From Gracilaria gracilis (taxonomy: Eukaryota; Rhodophyta; Florideophyceae; Gracilariales; Gracilariaceae): a DNA stretch of 64,000 bases. Below, in pieces: positions 1-10,683 of the stretch. Made by a program: the position numbers and the translations under genes. The notes beneath the pieces were generated by a model, which saw only the letters and a program-made list of their open reading frames with translations, made no database searches and was not told the DNA's origin. Location of the stretch: contig JARGSG010000032.1 in NCBI GenBank assembly GCA_030374805.1, forward strand, positions 434,001 through 498,000. The letters run 5' to 3'. Within the stretch, counting starts at the first letter, position 1; every line of letters begins with the position of its first letter.

Positions 1-1269
1 ATCTGCGAATTAGAAGAGTCGGCCACGAAGATGAGTATATCATAGAGACACAAATGCAGTTGAAAACCCTTCAGACCAGTACGAACTCTTGTATTCACTA
101 ATATCCATCTCGGCAACGGGGTCGTAAGAAAATCGTATTATTATTATTCGTTTCTTCATTTCATTAGGCACACTATGATCTCCATTACCTGAAAAGGTTC
201 GAAGGATATTCTGTAATACTTCACTGGTTGCTACTTACATATCACGGGCAGCGTTGGGCATATAATGACTACAAGGAGCGATACGAACAGTGCTGACATG
301 AGCTAGTCAGAGATAGGTTCATGATTTGGTGCTATTTAACCAAATCAGATCTTTCGTTCGCCCGAAGAAATATGCTTCGCGCATACTAAATGACATTGTT
401 AATTCTGTTTCAAGACCCACATTACCCGTCTTCTATGGTTCATTGGAGTGTAAATAGCATATGAGAAAATGATGCAGAAGACATATCTCAATTACCTGGG
501 CGTAAGAAATAGTCCAATAAGTGCATCATGGCCTTTTACTGCTATTGGCCTACAGTCATCTTCTGTTGCGTAGTAAATTATGTGAAGGCACTAAACTAGA
601 GTGCCATCCTGATTACATATGGGGGTAATGGAAGGTTAGATATAGTTCATTTTTGGACCACATAGCACAGAATGTATCTTATAGAGTTTCGATATCTGTT
701 TGGACACTTCTAGTCCAGTAATCGTCCAAAATTTCAAGCCAGAGATGTGCCTCCCACAAAGTTTGCTACAGGGTGGACATGGGACGTTAATCAGAACCTC
801 ATGCGTTTTACTATAGTATACTCTACGTTAAAACAGCGGCCTAATATCCTGGTTACCCATGAGACTCATTTAGTTTCGCTCTTGAACCTGACTTTCATCC
901 ATATCTGGGACAGAGAACGATCTCATGTATGCGGCCACACATGTACACGCCATCGTCTTGGAATAAGTTGTACCATTTCTGTATTTATTTACGTTGAATT
1001 ATAAGGGCCTATTTTGGGACACATTTTGGTCACTTGTTGAACAGGTAGGTCGACTGCAGCAGGATCTGCCCAAGAAACGGAAGGAGATGATGAAGCAGTG
1101 GGCGTATTTCCACGTTCTACCTTCGTTGAGAACGTGAATTTGTTGACAGGACAGCTAAGAATAATGATTAAAAATCAATATACCTTGCCCGAGAAGTAAT
1201 CAAATGCTACGTAGTGTCATCTGAGATACAAGTTCTGCACTGCGTGAGCTTCACTTTCCGCCATTTCTT
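1..1269. other. No gene recognised
   Basis: This AT-rich stretch has only short frames with no recognisable motif, including an 85-codon one at 747-1004. I see no RNA gene, repeat or element end. It may contain the promoter of the gene that starts at 1270, but no clear TATA box marks it. Confidence 0.5.
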
Positions 1270-2451
1270 ATGTCAGATATATCAGGCCTCGTGCTTCATG
1301 TCTTGACTGCCGTCCCGACACTCCGAGCGCTTCAGCTCACAGACGATGGTTCGATCAGTTCCGAAATTGGTAAGGCTCTCGATTCCTCTTCTATCTGCAC
1401 CCTTCATGTTCTTAAGTCTCGATCGAACTGCGCAAATGCCTTTTCTCATCAGGAGGAACGTGTCTTCATGGCGTCTTTCAGAGGAAGCAGCACTGATCTT
1501 CTCAGCGAAGCTTTCCTTGACGTCAAAGACATTAAAATGTGCGGCACTAACACAGTCACCATCAAGCTTCGGGACTCATCGAGAGTGGGCGTGACAAATT
1601 TGCTAATAAAGCCGCACAAAGAGTCACCGGACTTCCACTTATTTCCCATCTTCCGTGCAATGCTCGGTGAGTGGTTGGGATCAGATTGTGATGAGGTTGT
1701 GGATTCCTCGTCGCTAGTAATGCACAGAACGCGAATACCACAACCCCAATTGAACTTAGAAATACAAGCGCCCATTGCACGTGATTTGCAATACTTCTTA
1801 CATCCTCCAAACTACCTGCAGCGATTCAACAGCGCTGCCGGTGTTCTCACATTGGACCTTTCTTCTCTTACGGAAGTGAATAACTTTTTATCAGCAGATC
1901 AAAGAACGAAGACCAGGGCACGGTATCACACTCGAGCACTTTCGACTCTATCTCACATCCTTGCCTGCCTTTTGTTATGGAATGGAGAAAGTTTTTGCAA
2001 GCTTTGCAAGTGTTTGCTGGCTCTTCTTAGTTCTCGCAACTCTGTGCATACATCGGAGGTATCTCAAAATTTCGTTGCTTTCGCTATCGCCCGAACAGTT
2101 CCACGGTTGTTGAAGAAGTTGAAGAATTTTAACATGGCTTTCCTTAGACATCCAACGATAAATGATCATTCAGAAACCCCATCCTCGTCAATTGTTAGTG
2201 ACCATCTCTTTCTGGAAGACCTGCCAACATTCATAGACCACTTGGAGCAATATTGTGAGCATTTGGAAACCATTAGCATGGGTCTTTGTTTTCCCCAATA
2301 CCCTTTCGAGAGAGGAAGAGATCTCCGTCCTGGAATAATCACTACTCTAAATCGACTTCTGCAGTACAGAAAAAGCTCTCTGAAAGTCGACATAGACGGA
2401 CTTCGGAGACAGCCTCTCCGATGGCTCGAACGTGTTGATCTTGATCACTGA
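1270..2451 (+). CDS. Hypothetical protein, 393 aa, intact
   Basis: This is an uninterrupted 393-codon frame, much longer than chance in this composition, starting at the first ATG. I do not recognise the family. The protein is soluble-looking and leucine/serine-rich with alternating hydrophobic segments. A cysteine cluster (NGESFCKLCKCLLALL) lies near residue 240 but is too hydrophobic to be a convincing zinc finger. There is no signal peptide, and the C-terminus is basic. Short frames on the opposite strand look like shadows. The downstream neighbour is a shikimate pseudogene on the other strand, so the two are convergent. It is one of only three long frames in the window that look intact and unrelated to the Gypsy polyprotein. 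It could be a lineage-specific host gene or an orphan piece of an unknown element. Confidence 0.5.
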   Translation: MSDISGLVLHVLTAVPTLRALQLTDDGSISSEIGKALDSSSICTLHVLKSRSNCANAFSHQEERVFMASFRGSSTDLLSEAFLDVKDIKMCGTNTVTIKLRDSSRVGVTNLLIKPHKESPDFHLFPIFRAMLGEWLGSDCDEVVDSSSLVMHRTRIPQPQLNLEIQAPIARDLQYFLHPPNYLQRFNSAAGVLTLDLSSLTEVNNFLSADQRTKTRARYHTRALSTLSHILACLLLWNGESFCKLCKCLLALLSSRNSVHTSEVSQNFVAFAIARTVPRLLKKLKNFNMAFLRHPTINDHSETPSSSIVSDHLFLEDLPTFIDHLEQYCEHLETISMGLCFPQYPFERGRDLRPGIITTLNRLLQYRKSSLKVDIDGLRRQPLRWLERVDLDH

Positions 2452-3073
2452 CATCTGACTGTTCTAGTATCTCCATAAACATTGCCAGCGCAACATGGTT
2501 CATTAAACCCCGTACCTCATCTAACAAACCCTGTAGCCCATCGAAGTGATAGTTCGGCTGAATGAAGCAAGCTCACTCTTTCCAATACTGTCTATCTTGC
2601 AGCTAGGAAGCACTTCCTCAGTACTCTAATCCGCGCCAAGATTTTGCCGTGGAAACCAAATACTTTGTATGGAATACATCAATATGTGGCTGCGTCAATG
2701 CAACTGCTCTCTCTGACCATTCCATGCTTATTTATATCTCGCCCAGTATATGTAACTTGTAGTCATGACATGAAACTGTTGCTCCGTTCAATGACATGAA
2801 GTGATGAAAGGACCAATGAATATGATTTGGAGACTGGAGTCCATGGCCAAGAGTGATAGCAGCTACTCTTGTATGATACAAGCCATATACAGTGGATGGA
2901 AGGGCTTCGCAAAGTAGATTTCCGAGTCATCTTGCACAAGTAGCGATCTCGATGAGACATAGACACTACGCGAACCTTCAGCCACCATTGGCAATCAACA
3001 AGTACCTTTTTTTCGAATTCAATCACCGCGCAATCGCATTGTGAAACGCTCTCAATGGCGTGCGCTCCCCATG
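2452..3073. other. Intergenic, convergent 3' ends
   Basis: This lies between the end of the unknown gene and the stop of the minus-strand shikimate pseudogene. A 126-codon minus-strand frame (2763-3143) overlaps the pseudogene end in another frame and shows no family signature. I see nothing else here. Confidence 0.4.
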
Positions 3074-4605
3074 TTAGGCCCCAAGACTCTCTAACACAAC
3101 TTTTCTCACGACATCGATTGGCGCATTGGCTTCCGGGACACACAACTGGAACTGCCCGGCTGCGTAACGAACAAACATTTCAAGCCCTGAAACTGTAATG
3201 CATCCGCTCTTCTTTGCGTCTCTCAATAGTTTGGTCGCCAAATGATTGTAGACAGCATCAATACCACAGAGCCCTGTAACAACCTCTGACTGCGAACTGG
3301 GGAGTCATCTATATTTGGATACATCCTTACGCTTGTAGTATTCATTAGGAAATCGTGATTAGTAATATCCGTGTTGAACTCTTGTAAGGACAAAGCCTCT
3401 GCCCTTTCACCAAGGTGACGGACAAGTTCAGACGCTTTCATCTTCTTTCTGTCCACAACTATGATTTTCGAGGCTCCTTTTTCAAGTGCTTCATACGCCA
3501 AAGCCTTCCCAGCACCTCCTGCCGCAATGCAGACAACACACTTCCCATTCATGCCATCTTCCAAGTGGTCTTCGACAGCGGATATTGCAGCTGCCCAGTC
3601 TGGGATGCAGCACCTGAGAGTCCCATTTCTCTGTCGTACGACAATGTTCATAGGCCCAATCTTTTAGGCAACCTTATCCATGTCATCCATGGCTTCCATT
3701 GCAACTTCCTTTCCAGGCTTAGTTACGGCGAAGCCGTTAACATCGAGATTTCAAATGTTACGGATGAATTCAGGGTAATGATCTTTAACTTTGAAGGCCA
3801 GAAAGACGCCCTTAATATCGCTGGCAGTCATTGCTACGGTATGCAAGGCTGGACTCATTGATTGACTGATTGGATTGTCAATAACGCCATACACCGGAGT
3901 CCCCGGCTTAATCTCATGAAAGCGGTATATTTGGTGCAAGCTGCTAGCGTGTATCTGCCCCGGAGCCGATTCTGATTCCGCCCCTACAGACGCAAAAGTT
4001 AAATACGAACCGTACTTTGGAGCAAGAATTCGTGACGGCTGTCCTGCTTTACCAATTGCCAGAATAACTGATGCGCGGGGAGTCTTTTGAAGAGCTTTGA
4101 ATACAACGCAGTTTTCTAAAGCAGGGGTGGCAGCCATGAAAATCTTACAAACGTCAGCGCCCACTTGACGCATATCTGTCAGAATTTGATCCATCTGTTC
4201 AGAAGTCAGCGAATTATTGAAGTCATGATAGGAAATAATAAGCTTCGTTGACGGCAGAGGAAGGGACATATTACTGGATTTAAGATATTGAAGAAAGAGT
4301 GGGATCACTCTTAGTTCAACGTTAATATGCTCGGCGCCAAGCTTTGCCGCACGCGCCAGAGTTTCTAGTCTACGAACTTCAGTAGAACGCCAATTTCCCC
4401 CTTTCCATGCTGCGCGATTAGTGACGATGGTAAGAAGCGGTTATCCCTCGAGGATACGCTCCCATTGATTTGATGAAGACTCATCCAACAGGTCAATTTG
4501 AATCTCGACGAGATCTGTCAGCGCGTCTTGGCCTTCACGAGCCTGGTTCCAGTGCTCGGACGAAGTCAGTATCACATTCCTAGATACGCAGGGCTTCAGA
4601 CATCG
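3074..4605 (-). pseudogene. 3-dehydroquinate dehydratase / shikimate dehydrogenase (bifunctional), degenerate
   Basis: This is a relic of the plant/algal-type enzyme that catalyses steps 3 and 4 of the shikimate pathway. Reading down the minus strand, the type I dehydratase half comes first: ...LTDLVEIQIDLL, then TNRAAWKGG, LGAEHINVEL, SYHDF (general-base His) and VGADVCKIF (Schiff-base Lys). It is followed by the dehydrogenase half: VYGVIDNPISQSMSPALH, the nucleotide loop AAGGAGKALAYEAL, MNTTSVRMYPN, and a C-terminal GLEMFVRYAAGQFQL ending at the stop at 3074-3076. Homology continues through three in-frame stops (TAA at 4441-4443, TGA at 3751-3753, TAA at 3664-3666) and a frameshift near 3261-3268. 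The shikimate-binding IPHKE-like motif reads KPGKE. I see no clean start codon; conserved sequence begins near 4580-4605. Dispersed introns could hide one stop but not all of them, so I call it a dead copy. Confidence 0.85.
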
Positions 4606-4619
4606 TTATCGGTGCTCAT

Positions 4620-5035
4620 GCTTCTACGGGCGTGAAGCTGACGCTAGCGCAGATCCGAATGGCTACAAGGAAAACGCGACTGGTCACGCTGTCATTGGTT
4701 GGATGCTATTTGCTAATGCCTGGATTGCTTCCTTACCAGGTGTTGTACGTATAGCCGTAGACAATCGCGAAAACTTTGAGCACATTGGTGTTGCTTCCAG
4801 TGCTGGTGGGAGCCGAAATCCCGGTGACGTCCAAGAAGGCCGTAAACAAGTTCAAGTCCGTGCTGCCAGTGGTCAGTATCGGGGCAGTGCTGTTACTCAT
4901 CCTTGGACCAGTCTCCAAGAGCCCCACGATAGTTACACTGACATAGGGGCAACTGCCAAAGGCTGTAACACTGTTGCAAATTCTCTGCGGCGCAGTAGGA
5001 TTTGTTGCAACGCTAGTGAAGCGCGGCGCACGCGC
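4620..5035 (+). pseudogene. Possible bile acid:sodium symporter (BASS/SBF)-like transporter fragment
   Basis: In one plus-strand frame from about 4785, a run of transmembrane-like sequence reads LVLLPVLVGAEIPV, then a charged loop (TSKKAVNKFKS), then VLPVVSIGAVLLLILG and, after a TAG stop at 4944-4946, LLQILCGAVGFVATLV. The order 'LLPVL-G', charged loop, helix resembles the middle of SBF/BASS carriers. Upstream, a second frame (about 4690-4780) gives VVRIAVDNRENFEHI, which would join by one frameshift. Start and end are lost, and I see no ATG-to-stop gene. The call rests on hydrophobic pattern and a short motif, so another multi-helix membrane protein is possible. It diverges from the shikimate pseudogene. 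Confidence 0.35.
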
Positions 5036-7802
5036 ACGTGGCAACGTGAGCAGCGAAGAGAGGGTCAGGAAGACGTAGAGACGAAGAAGCAGAAGCTGTT
5101 TTGCTTGCTTGCGGAAGGCGGGCGCCTTAATACAGTGCCGTTCAACGCGCTGTCCAGCGAGAAGGCACACACGCGCCACCACGGTAAGCGACTGAGCGTG
5201 TGACGCTTTAGACAGCAGCCGCGTGGCGAGGAACCGTGTGACTCGCGCCATAGGGATCTCATGCTGCGCGATGTAAGCGCTACGTGACGATGGCGGCGCT
5301 TGCCGCTCGCTCTAGCTGCCGCGCGGCCGCTACCACGCAAGCGGTACTTATGCTGCGCTACGGCTTATCGGTGTGTGGCGGTGGCGGGGATGGGCGTTTC
5401 GCGCTTCGACGTGCGTCTGTATTCAAGAAAGAGAACGAGGCGCCTTCGCTCCACAAGGGAAGGAAACGAAGCTATTGAAGATCTCAGGCGATAACCAGGA
5501 CTTTATCGATCAATTATCCTGCAATGCAGTTGAATTCATGAAGTGGGGCTTCGAAAGCAGGATCTCATCAACTGGCAGTGGCCGTGCACGAGCCGAACGC
5601 CACGGGTTCGAGTGCTCAGATCAATCTGTGCCACAGACTCTGTGGCTTACGTTTTGCTGCTCGGTGCCCTGTGACGTTTCGTTCCGCCGCATCATTATTG
5701 CCACCTTCTGCCGACACTGCCTGGCTGCGCCTGCTTCTTTGTTCGTACGCTGCTCGTTCATCGCACCCATCTTTGGCGCACTTCTTATCTGCCACCCTCC
5801 CGGCGTTCTCGGATGAAGAGCGTGGCAATGTGATTGTCGCCAGTGTCACCAACGAGTACGACGACACCGAGGACGAGCCTTCACATGCCCGTATGGACCT
5901 GCCCGTACGCACGCAGCGCGAGCGGGAGCTAGTTCTCGTTGCGCAGGTGAACATGCATGGGCTGTCCGTTGTTGAGATGCGTCCATGCAAACAGTTTGTT
6001 CGGTGCGGATGGCTATGACGATGGTGTGTCTCGCCTTCTCCTGCATTTCGTACATGGCTTGGAAGCCGTTGAAGATAATTATACCAAAGCATGAACGCCG
6101 TAGCTACATATGCAGCTGTGAGAAGGCTTATACATCGTCCACATCTTGTTGAGGCGCTTTGATGAGTTATTGTGAGAGTTGTTGTCGTGTTGCAATTGCC
6201 GAAAGAGGTTGTTGTCGGTGCGAGTCGGGGGGGGTGTTGCTGAAGAAGTGGTTGGTGTTGCTGCACGATGAACTGATAGAGAACGAAGGCGTTTCGAATG
6301 TACGCGTGCGGCGCACCATGAACAACGTACACTTTCTCTTTAATGAGCGTTCTTGCGGTGACGATGGCGGGTTTTGTGTCTTGTATGTGGAGTGGGGCGT
6401 TTTTTAGAGGCTGCGTTGCCTCGACAGAAGGCTGGGAGGGCAAAAGAGTGAACGTTGTGTGGGGAAGAAGTAGGGGAGATTTGTTGTTGCTTGGGGAACA
6501 TGAGGGGATGAAAGGCTAGGGAGAGAGACTTGTTCTCCAGCACCCAGATCGTTCCTCACTTTCTCCGGACTTCTTGCCGATGATCCGGACGACCTTGGAC
6601 GGTGACACCTTCACCTTGGACTTAACCACAATGGTTTACATGTAAGGCCGTTCCGCACTCCTCATCGGCGCGGCCGCTCCGTCTTTGCTTCGCTCGATCA
6701 ATTCCAAACCTTTCAGCACGTCCAAAACCAAAACTGACACCTCTTTAATGGTCTCTCTTTTAGTCTCGCCAAATTCTCTGCTCTCCCTGCAACCCCGTGT
6801 ATCTCTCTGTCCACAGCTTGGCCGTCTTTCTCCGTCAAATTGCTCTGGATGCTGAACTGCAAACGGCGCTCGCCGGGGCACCGACGGCTCCACTGACTCC
6901 TTTTGCTTCATCTTCTGAACCTGATCATAAGTCGTGCTGGGTATATGCATGTGCCCTCCCTGCCTGTTCCGTCTCTTTTGCTGCAGCGCTAGCGTCTGCT
7001 TCGCTTGGCACATGGGGCTGAGATGTTGGGGATATGAAAAGAAGTTCCCGCACACATCCCTTTTGGGATGAGGGGGTGGAGATGCTGCCTGCGCTTGTTC
7101 AAGGATATGAAAAGCGATAGCGAGTTCAACGGCTGCAACGACAGGCCCTGGTATCCAAACGTGCATTGCCGTAGAGATCAAGAGCACTCAACTTCTGGTC
7201 TCATACGTGCCGTGGCGGCTGCGACAAAAATGCTGCGACGGAAAAGACCAACATTGTTTGCAAAGATCGAAAACGGGATTTTTCGTCGCAACCATGTTGA
7301 AACAATCGATCATGACATCGTTTCGATAGTCGAATGAAGCTTCAAATGCGGTGAGAGCATTCTGCAGACCGGTGGAAAAATTGAGAGCTTCTAATACTTC
7401 TTTGGCCTGTGTTCGGGCAACGAAAATGTCGAGCAAAGGCAATGTCGTTCAAATCATTGGCGAGTTGATTGTCGAGAACAACGGCCAACGCTCCACACGA
7501 AATGCGCCCCGCATCATCGAAGGAGGCAAAGATCTTCAAAGGATCATCGATAGAAAAGAAAGGGAATGGTAGGCGATGCCTGCTGAGGCTGCTCAAGTTG
7601 CTTCAAATGACGGAGAGGATGAGCTGATTGGACTGCTGATCGTCTTCAAATGGCGAAAGCAGTTACAAGGGAGCAGTTATGGAATTGTCCGTCAAAGAGA
7701 TCTCGGGGTTAGGAGGGGCCCGTACGTCATGGAGCACTGCCGGACTGCCGGGGGTTTGGGGGAGGGAGGGGGACAAGGTCATTGCAGGCGGGTGGCGCGT
7801 GC
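5036..7802. other. GC-rich region with unassigned frames
   Basis: Several medium frames overlap on both strands here (for example 5578-6018 plus, 5616-6443 minus, 6636-7187 minus, 7188-7442 minus), and none has a recognisable domain. The plus frame at 5578-6018 contains a natural-looking acidic segment (NEYDDTEDEPSHARMDL) near its middle. The minus frame at 7188-7442 begins MPLLDIFVARTQAKEVLEAL and looks protein-like. I cannot choose between strands with confidence. Any of these could be remnants of host genes next to the transposon that begins at 7803. Confidence 0.3.
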
Positions 7803-7827
7803 GTCGGTGTTCTCGGAATGCTAGTTT
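7803..7827 (+). repeat. Left terminal inverted repeat of the KDZ/Plavaka-like element
   Basis: It reads GTCGGTGTTCTCGG followed by AATGCTAGTTT. It pairs with 13595-13619 with one difference (C versus A at the tenth base). Nearby TGCTAG and GCTAGTT motifs recur toward 7905. Confidence 0.65.
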
Positions 7828-8074
7828 AGTATGCTAGATGGCTAGTTATGAAAATAAAAGTCCGAAAAAACTGTCAATTTCGCAGATTGCGCTAGTTGGC
7901 AAGGCAAAAAAATTTTTTTTTTGGAAATCGCATTTCCACGTGCCGCAGTTGAACTCCATTTGTTGAAGTTGTATGGTAGTTTGCAGTTAGTGCGCCACTG
8001 CCCGTTACCTCACATTCGTCGCAGTCGTCAAAATCGCTCAAAAAATTTACTCTCGGGTCACCAGCGCTGGTTTA

Positions 8075-9133
8075 TTACAACTCGGCATTCGGATCCTGAG
8101 CCTCAGTTTCCTTAAACGTGAAGTTAAAAAAGTCCAACGGACAACTCTCCCCATTCTGGTACACCCTCCTAGCCCCAAAGCGGCTTCCAACCCCTCCCAG
8201 CCTCTTCTCCTCCTGCCCCTCCAATATGCGCTCCGCCGTCCTCGCAGCCGCCGCCGCACTCCCGAAACCCACCAACGGCGCGCCACCCGGCAGCTGCGGC
8301 GGCACAAACACCTTCCCATTCTCGTCCACCATCGCCCCACCCTTCCTCCTCTTCTTCAGTCGACTCCCCACACCTTCTCCTCCCTCCTCTTCTCCCACCC
8401 TCTCCCTCACACTCCCCCGCCCACCCCGAGAACCAGGCGTCACAGGCGACCCTTTACCTGCTCCCTCTCCCACCCCTACTCCCCCTGCCCTCACCATTTC
8501 CTTCAAATCCATCAGCAATTTGTACGCCTTCTCCACCTGTCTCACTTGCTCCTCTAACACTTCAACCCTACCCTTGAGCCCCATGTTCTCCTTTCGCAGC
8601 CTCCCCATCTCCCTCCCCACGCACTCCAACATCCCATTCACATGTCCCACAGCCCCCTCCCCAGTCACTTTCATCCTCTTCCGAATCGTCGAAATCAATT
8701 CCATCGGCACCCCAACCTCCGACACACTCAGCACCACCCCTCCCATGTCTGCCACCATCTCCGACAGCATGCCGTCGAAGCGCTCCTTCAAACTCCCCCC
8801 AAGCTTCCTCACCTGTTCCTCCATCTCTCCCATAAACCTTCTCTCCGGTCCTCCTCCTCCATCCCCATCCCCATCACCTCCACCGCCTCCTCCATCTCCA
8901 TTACAAACCCTCTGACTCACACAAACCCCCTCAGTACCCCCTCCCTCCCGCAGCAGAGTCTCTGGCACTTCCGTCCTATGCAGCAGAGCCATTAGCTCCT
9001 CGTCACCAACGTATCCATTCGACATCCCGAGAAAAGACGGCGTCCGGCGATAAACGACTTGAACAGGCCTGAGCGACTTACTACAACCCTCGTCCTTGCC
9101 ACCCCTGATCACAGCCATTACACTCGTGGCCAC
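8075..9133 (-). CDS. Coiled-coil, basic-patch protein of the transposon, 352 aa
   Basis: This intact frame is of unknown family. A Gly/Asp-rich low-complexity run lies at about residues 78-94. A long heptad-like helical stretch follows (about 95-215, including MGRLRKENMGLKGRVEVLEE), typical of a coiled coil. A Gly-rich linker comes next, then a basic cluster RLKKRRKGG near residue 258 that could be a nuclear localisation signal, and a tail with an Ala-rich helix. It lies just inside the left end of the transposon and is transcribed toward that end. This fits an accessory protein of the element, perhaps DNA-binding or oligomerising, although a captured host gene is equally possible. The plus-strand frame over the same bases is a proline/serine-rich shadow. 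The start is the first ATG of the open frame. Confidence 0.5.
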   Translation of the reverse strand: MATSVMAVIRGGKDEGCSKSLRPVQVVYRRTPSFLGMSNGYVGDEELMALLHRTEVPETLLREGGGTEGVCVSQRVCNGDGGGGGGDGDGDGGGGPERRFMGEMEEQVRKLGGSLKERFDGMLSEMVADMGGVVLSVSEVGVPMELISTIRKRMKVTGEGAVGHVNGMLECVGREMGRLRKENMGLKGRVEVLEEQVRQVEKAYKLLMDLKEMVRAGGVGVGEGAGKGSPVTPGSRGGRGSVRERVGEEEGGEGVGSRLKKRRKGGAMVDENGKVFVPPQLPGGAPLVGFGSAAAAARTAERILEGQEEKRLGGVGSRFGARRVYQNGESCPLDFFNFTFKETEAQDPNAEL

Positions 9134-9541
9134 ACACCCCTCTACCCCGCAGGCCTATTTGTATCACAATTTTCTATACCTCAATTTCCCGCCATTCCCC
9201 AAAAACTCCATTTCTCCCAGATATTTCCATATTTTCGTTTTTTCTTTTCAGTACCATCCCACAAAACCAATCCACAGCGCCCGTTCCTTAACTCCTCACC
9301 ATTACATCTTCCCCTTCATACTTCATTTCGACACATCTCTTTTCATAAACACATCCATCAGTCCTAATCCCTTCATACCCACCTACCTCATTCTTTCAAC
9401 GACTTAGTCATAAAAACTATCTTTCCCTCTGAAACCACTTTATCGATGTATACGTCGGCAACGCCGTTCTCTACTTAAGTATTTCTCCCTTCCTCTCCTG
9501 TAGCACAATATATCCTCACAGCATCCAACCAATTCGACATA

Positions 9542-10375
9542 ATGACCTCGCCTTCCTCTTCTCTCCGCTCCTCCCACACCCCAGCTGTTGTTGTATGCAG
9601 AGGCCGCATTGGCTCCATGCTTTACGACCACGGTACCCTTCAAGATACCATTCTTTCACTCCAAGACTTCATAGCCGCACACAGCATTCCGCAAGGTCCC
9701 ATTTTCTTCTGCGGCAGAAGCAACTTGTTGGAAACAGTAACTCGCTCCTGCCCTGCATCTCGCAGACAAGACTTGGTCTTCATTCAGAACGGCCACATTC
9801 TTCCCATTCTTTCAAAACATGGCCTTCATCACACCACACGAGCAGTTCTTTTCATCGCCGTACCCACTCTCGCTGCACCTCCACAGGATGGCGTCACCCC
9901 TCTTGCTCCCAACGGCCTCACAACTATCACCGGAAAATGGGCTTTTGCATTAGCACAACGCTTCTTTAACGCAGGTCTCACTTGAAATATCGTTGAGGAA
10001 GACGCCTCCTCTAAATCCTAATACGAAAAGCTCGTCTGGATCTCTTCATTCAACCTAGTTGGTTCCTTGCACGGCTTCATTACCATGCATGACGTGGTCA
10101 CCCGCTACAATACCATAGTCTCAACGATAATGAAGGAACTACTCGGCATAGTCTCCTCCAACACAGCTATCTCCTACAATATCCCCTCCACAGCACAATC
10201 CCTCCTCGTCTACGGCAGCACTTTTACCTCCTTCCACGCCTCATTCTCTGAGTACAAATTCAGAAATGCTTACTTCTACCTTTCCTCCGAGGATACCAAG
10301 AGAGCGGGCTTGGCTGACACTGCCCATTTTCACACCAACTATGTCAATGTCCTTAGAAAAGGCACTTTCTTTTAG
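9542..10375 (+). pseudogene. Ketopantoate reductase-like (PanE/ApbA family) oxidoreductase, broken
   Basis: One plus-strand frame runs from ATG at 9542 to a stop at 10373-10375 but contains two in-frame stops, TGA at 9983-9985 and TAA at 10019-10021. Protein similarity continues across both. Segments such as RRQDLVFIQNGHILPIL, FIAVPTLAAPPQDGVTPLAP, GLTTITGKWAFALAQRFF, and after the stops YEKLVWISSFNLVGSLHG, resemble a plastid/algal NAD(P)-binding family related to ketopantoate reductases. These have a Rossmann domain followed by a helical C-terminal domain. The usual N-terminal GxGxxG loop is replaced by VVVCRGRIGSML, where a glycine-rich loop would sit. Family assignment comes from remembered motif pattern and needs a search. 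Lying between transposon ends, it looks like captured host sequence now decaying. Confidence 0.5.
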
Positions 10376-10683
10376 TACCAGTACTACTTTGGTCTCATTT
10401 TGTAAAAAAGATATCTTCGCACAATACTCTCTCTCCTTACCCCACGCTTTGTAACTCATTTTCTTTCTTCAACAATCCTTTTATGCTCACATTATATCAA
10501 AACTTTCGTTCATTTCTCAGTACTAGTCAAGTCACCTCACTCTCACACACATAACACTACACACCCTAAATGTTTTATCTACTCCTCCTCATAATCCATT
10601 ATCATCGGTCCCTCCTCGTGGTCCCCATCCGTGTTATCAGCCTTGTGGCCTTTTACCTCGTCATCTTCCTCTTCGTAATCCTC

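Noticed and set aside
8118..8915. A 265-codon Pro/Ser-rich plus-strand frame
   Set aside because: Antisense shadow of the coiled-coil ORF at 8075-9133.
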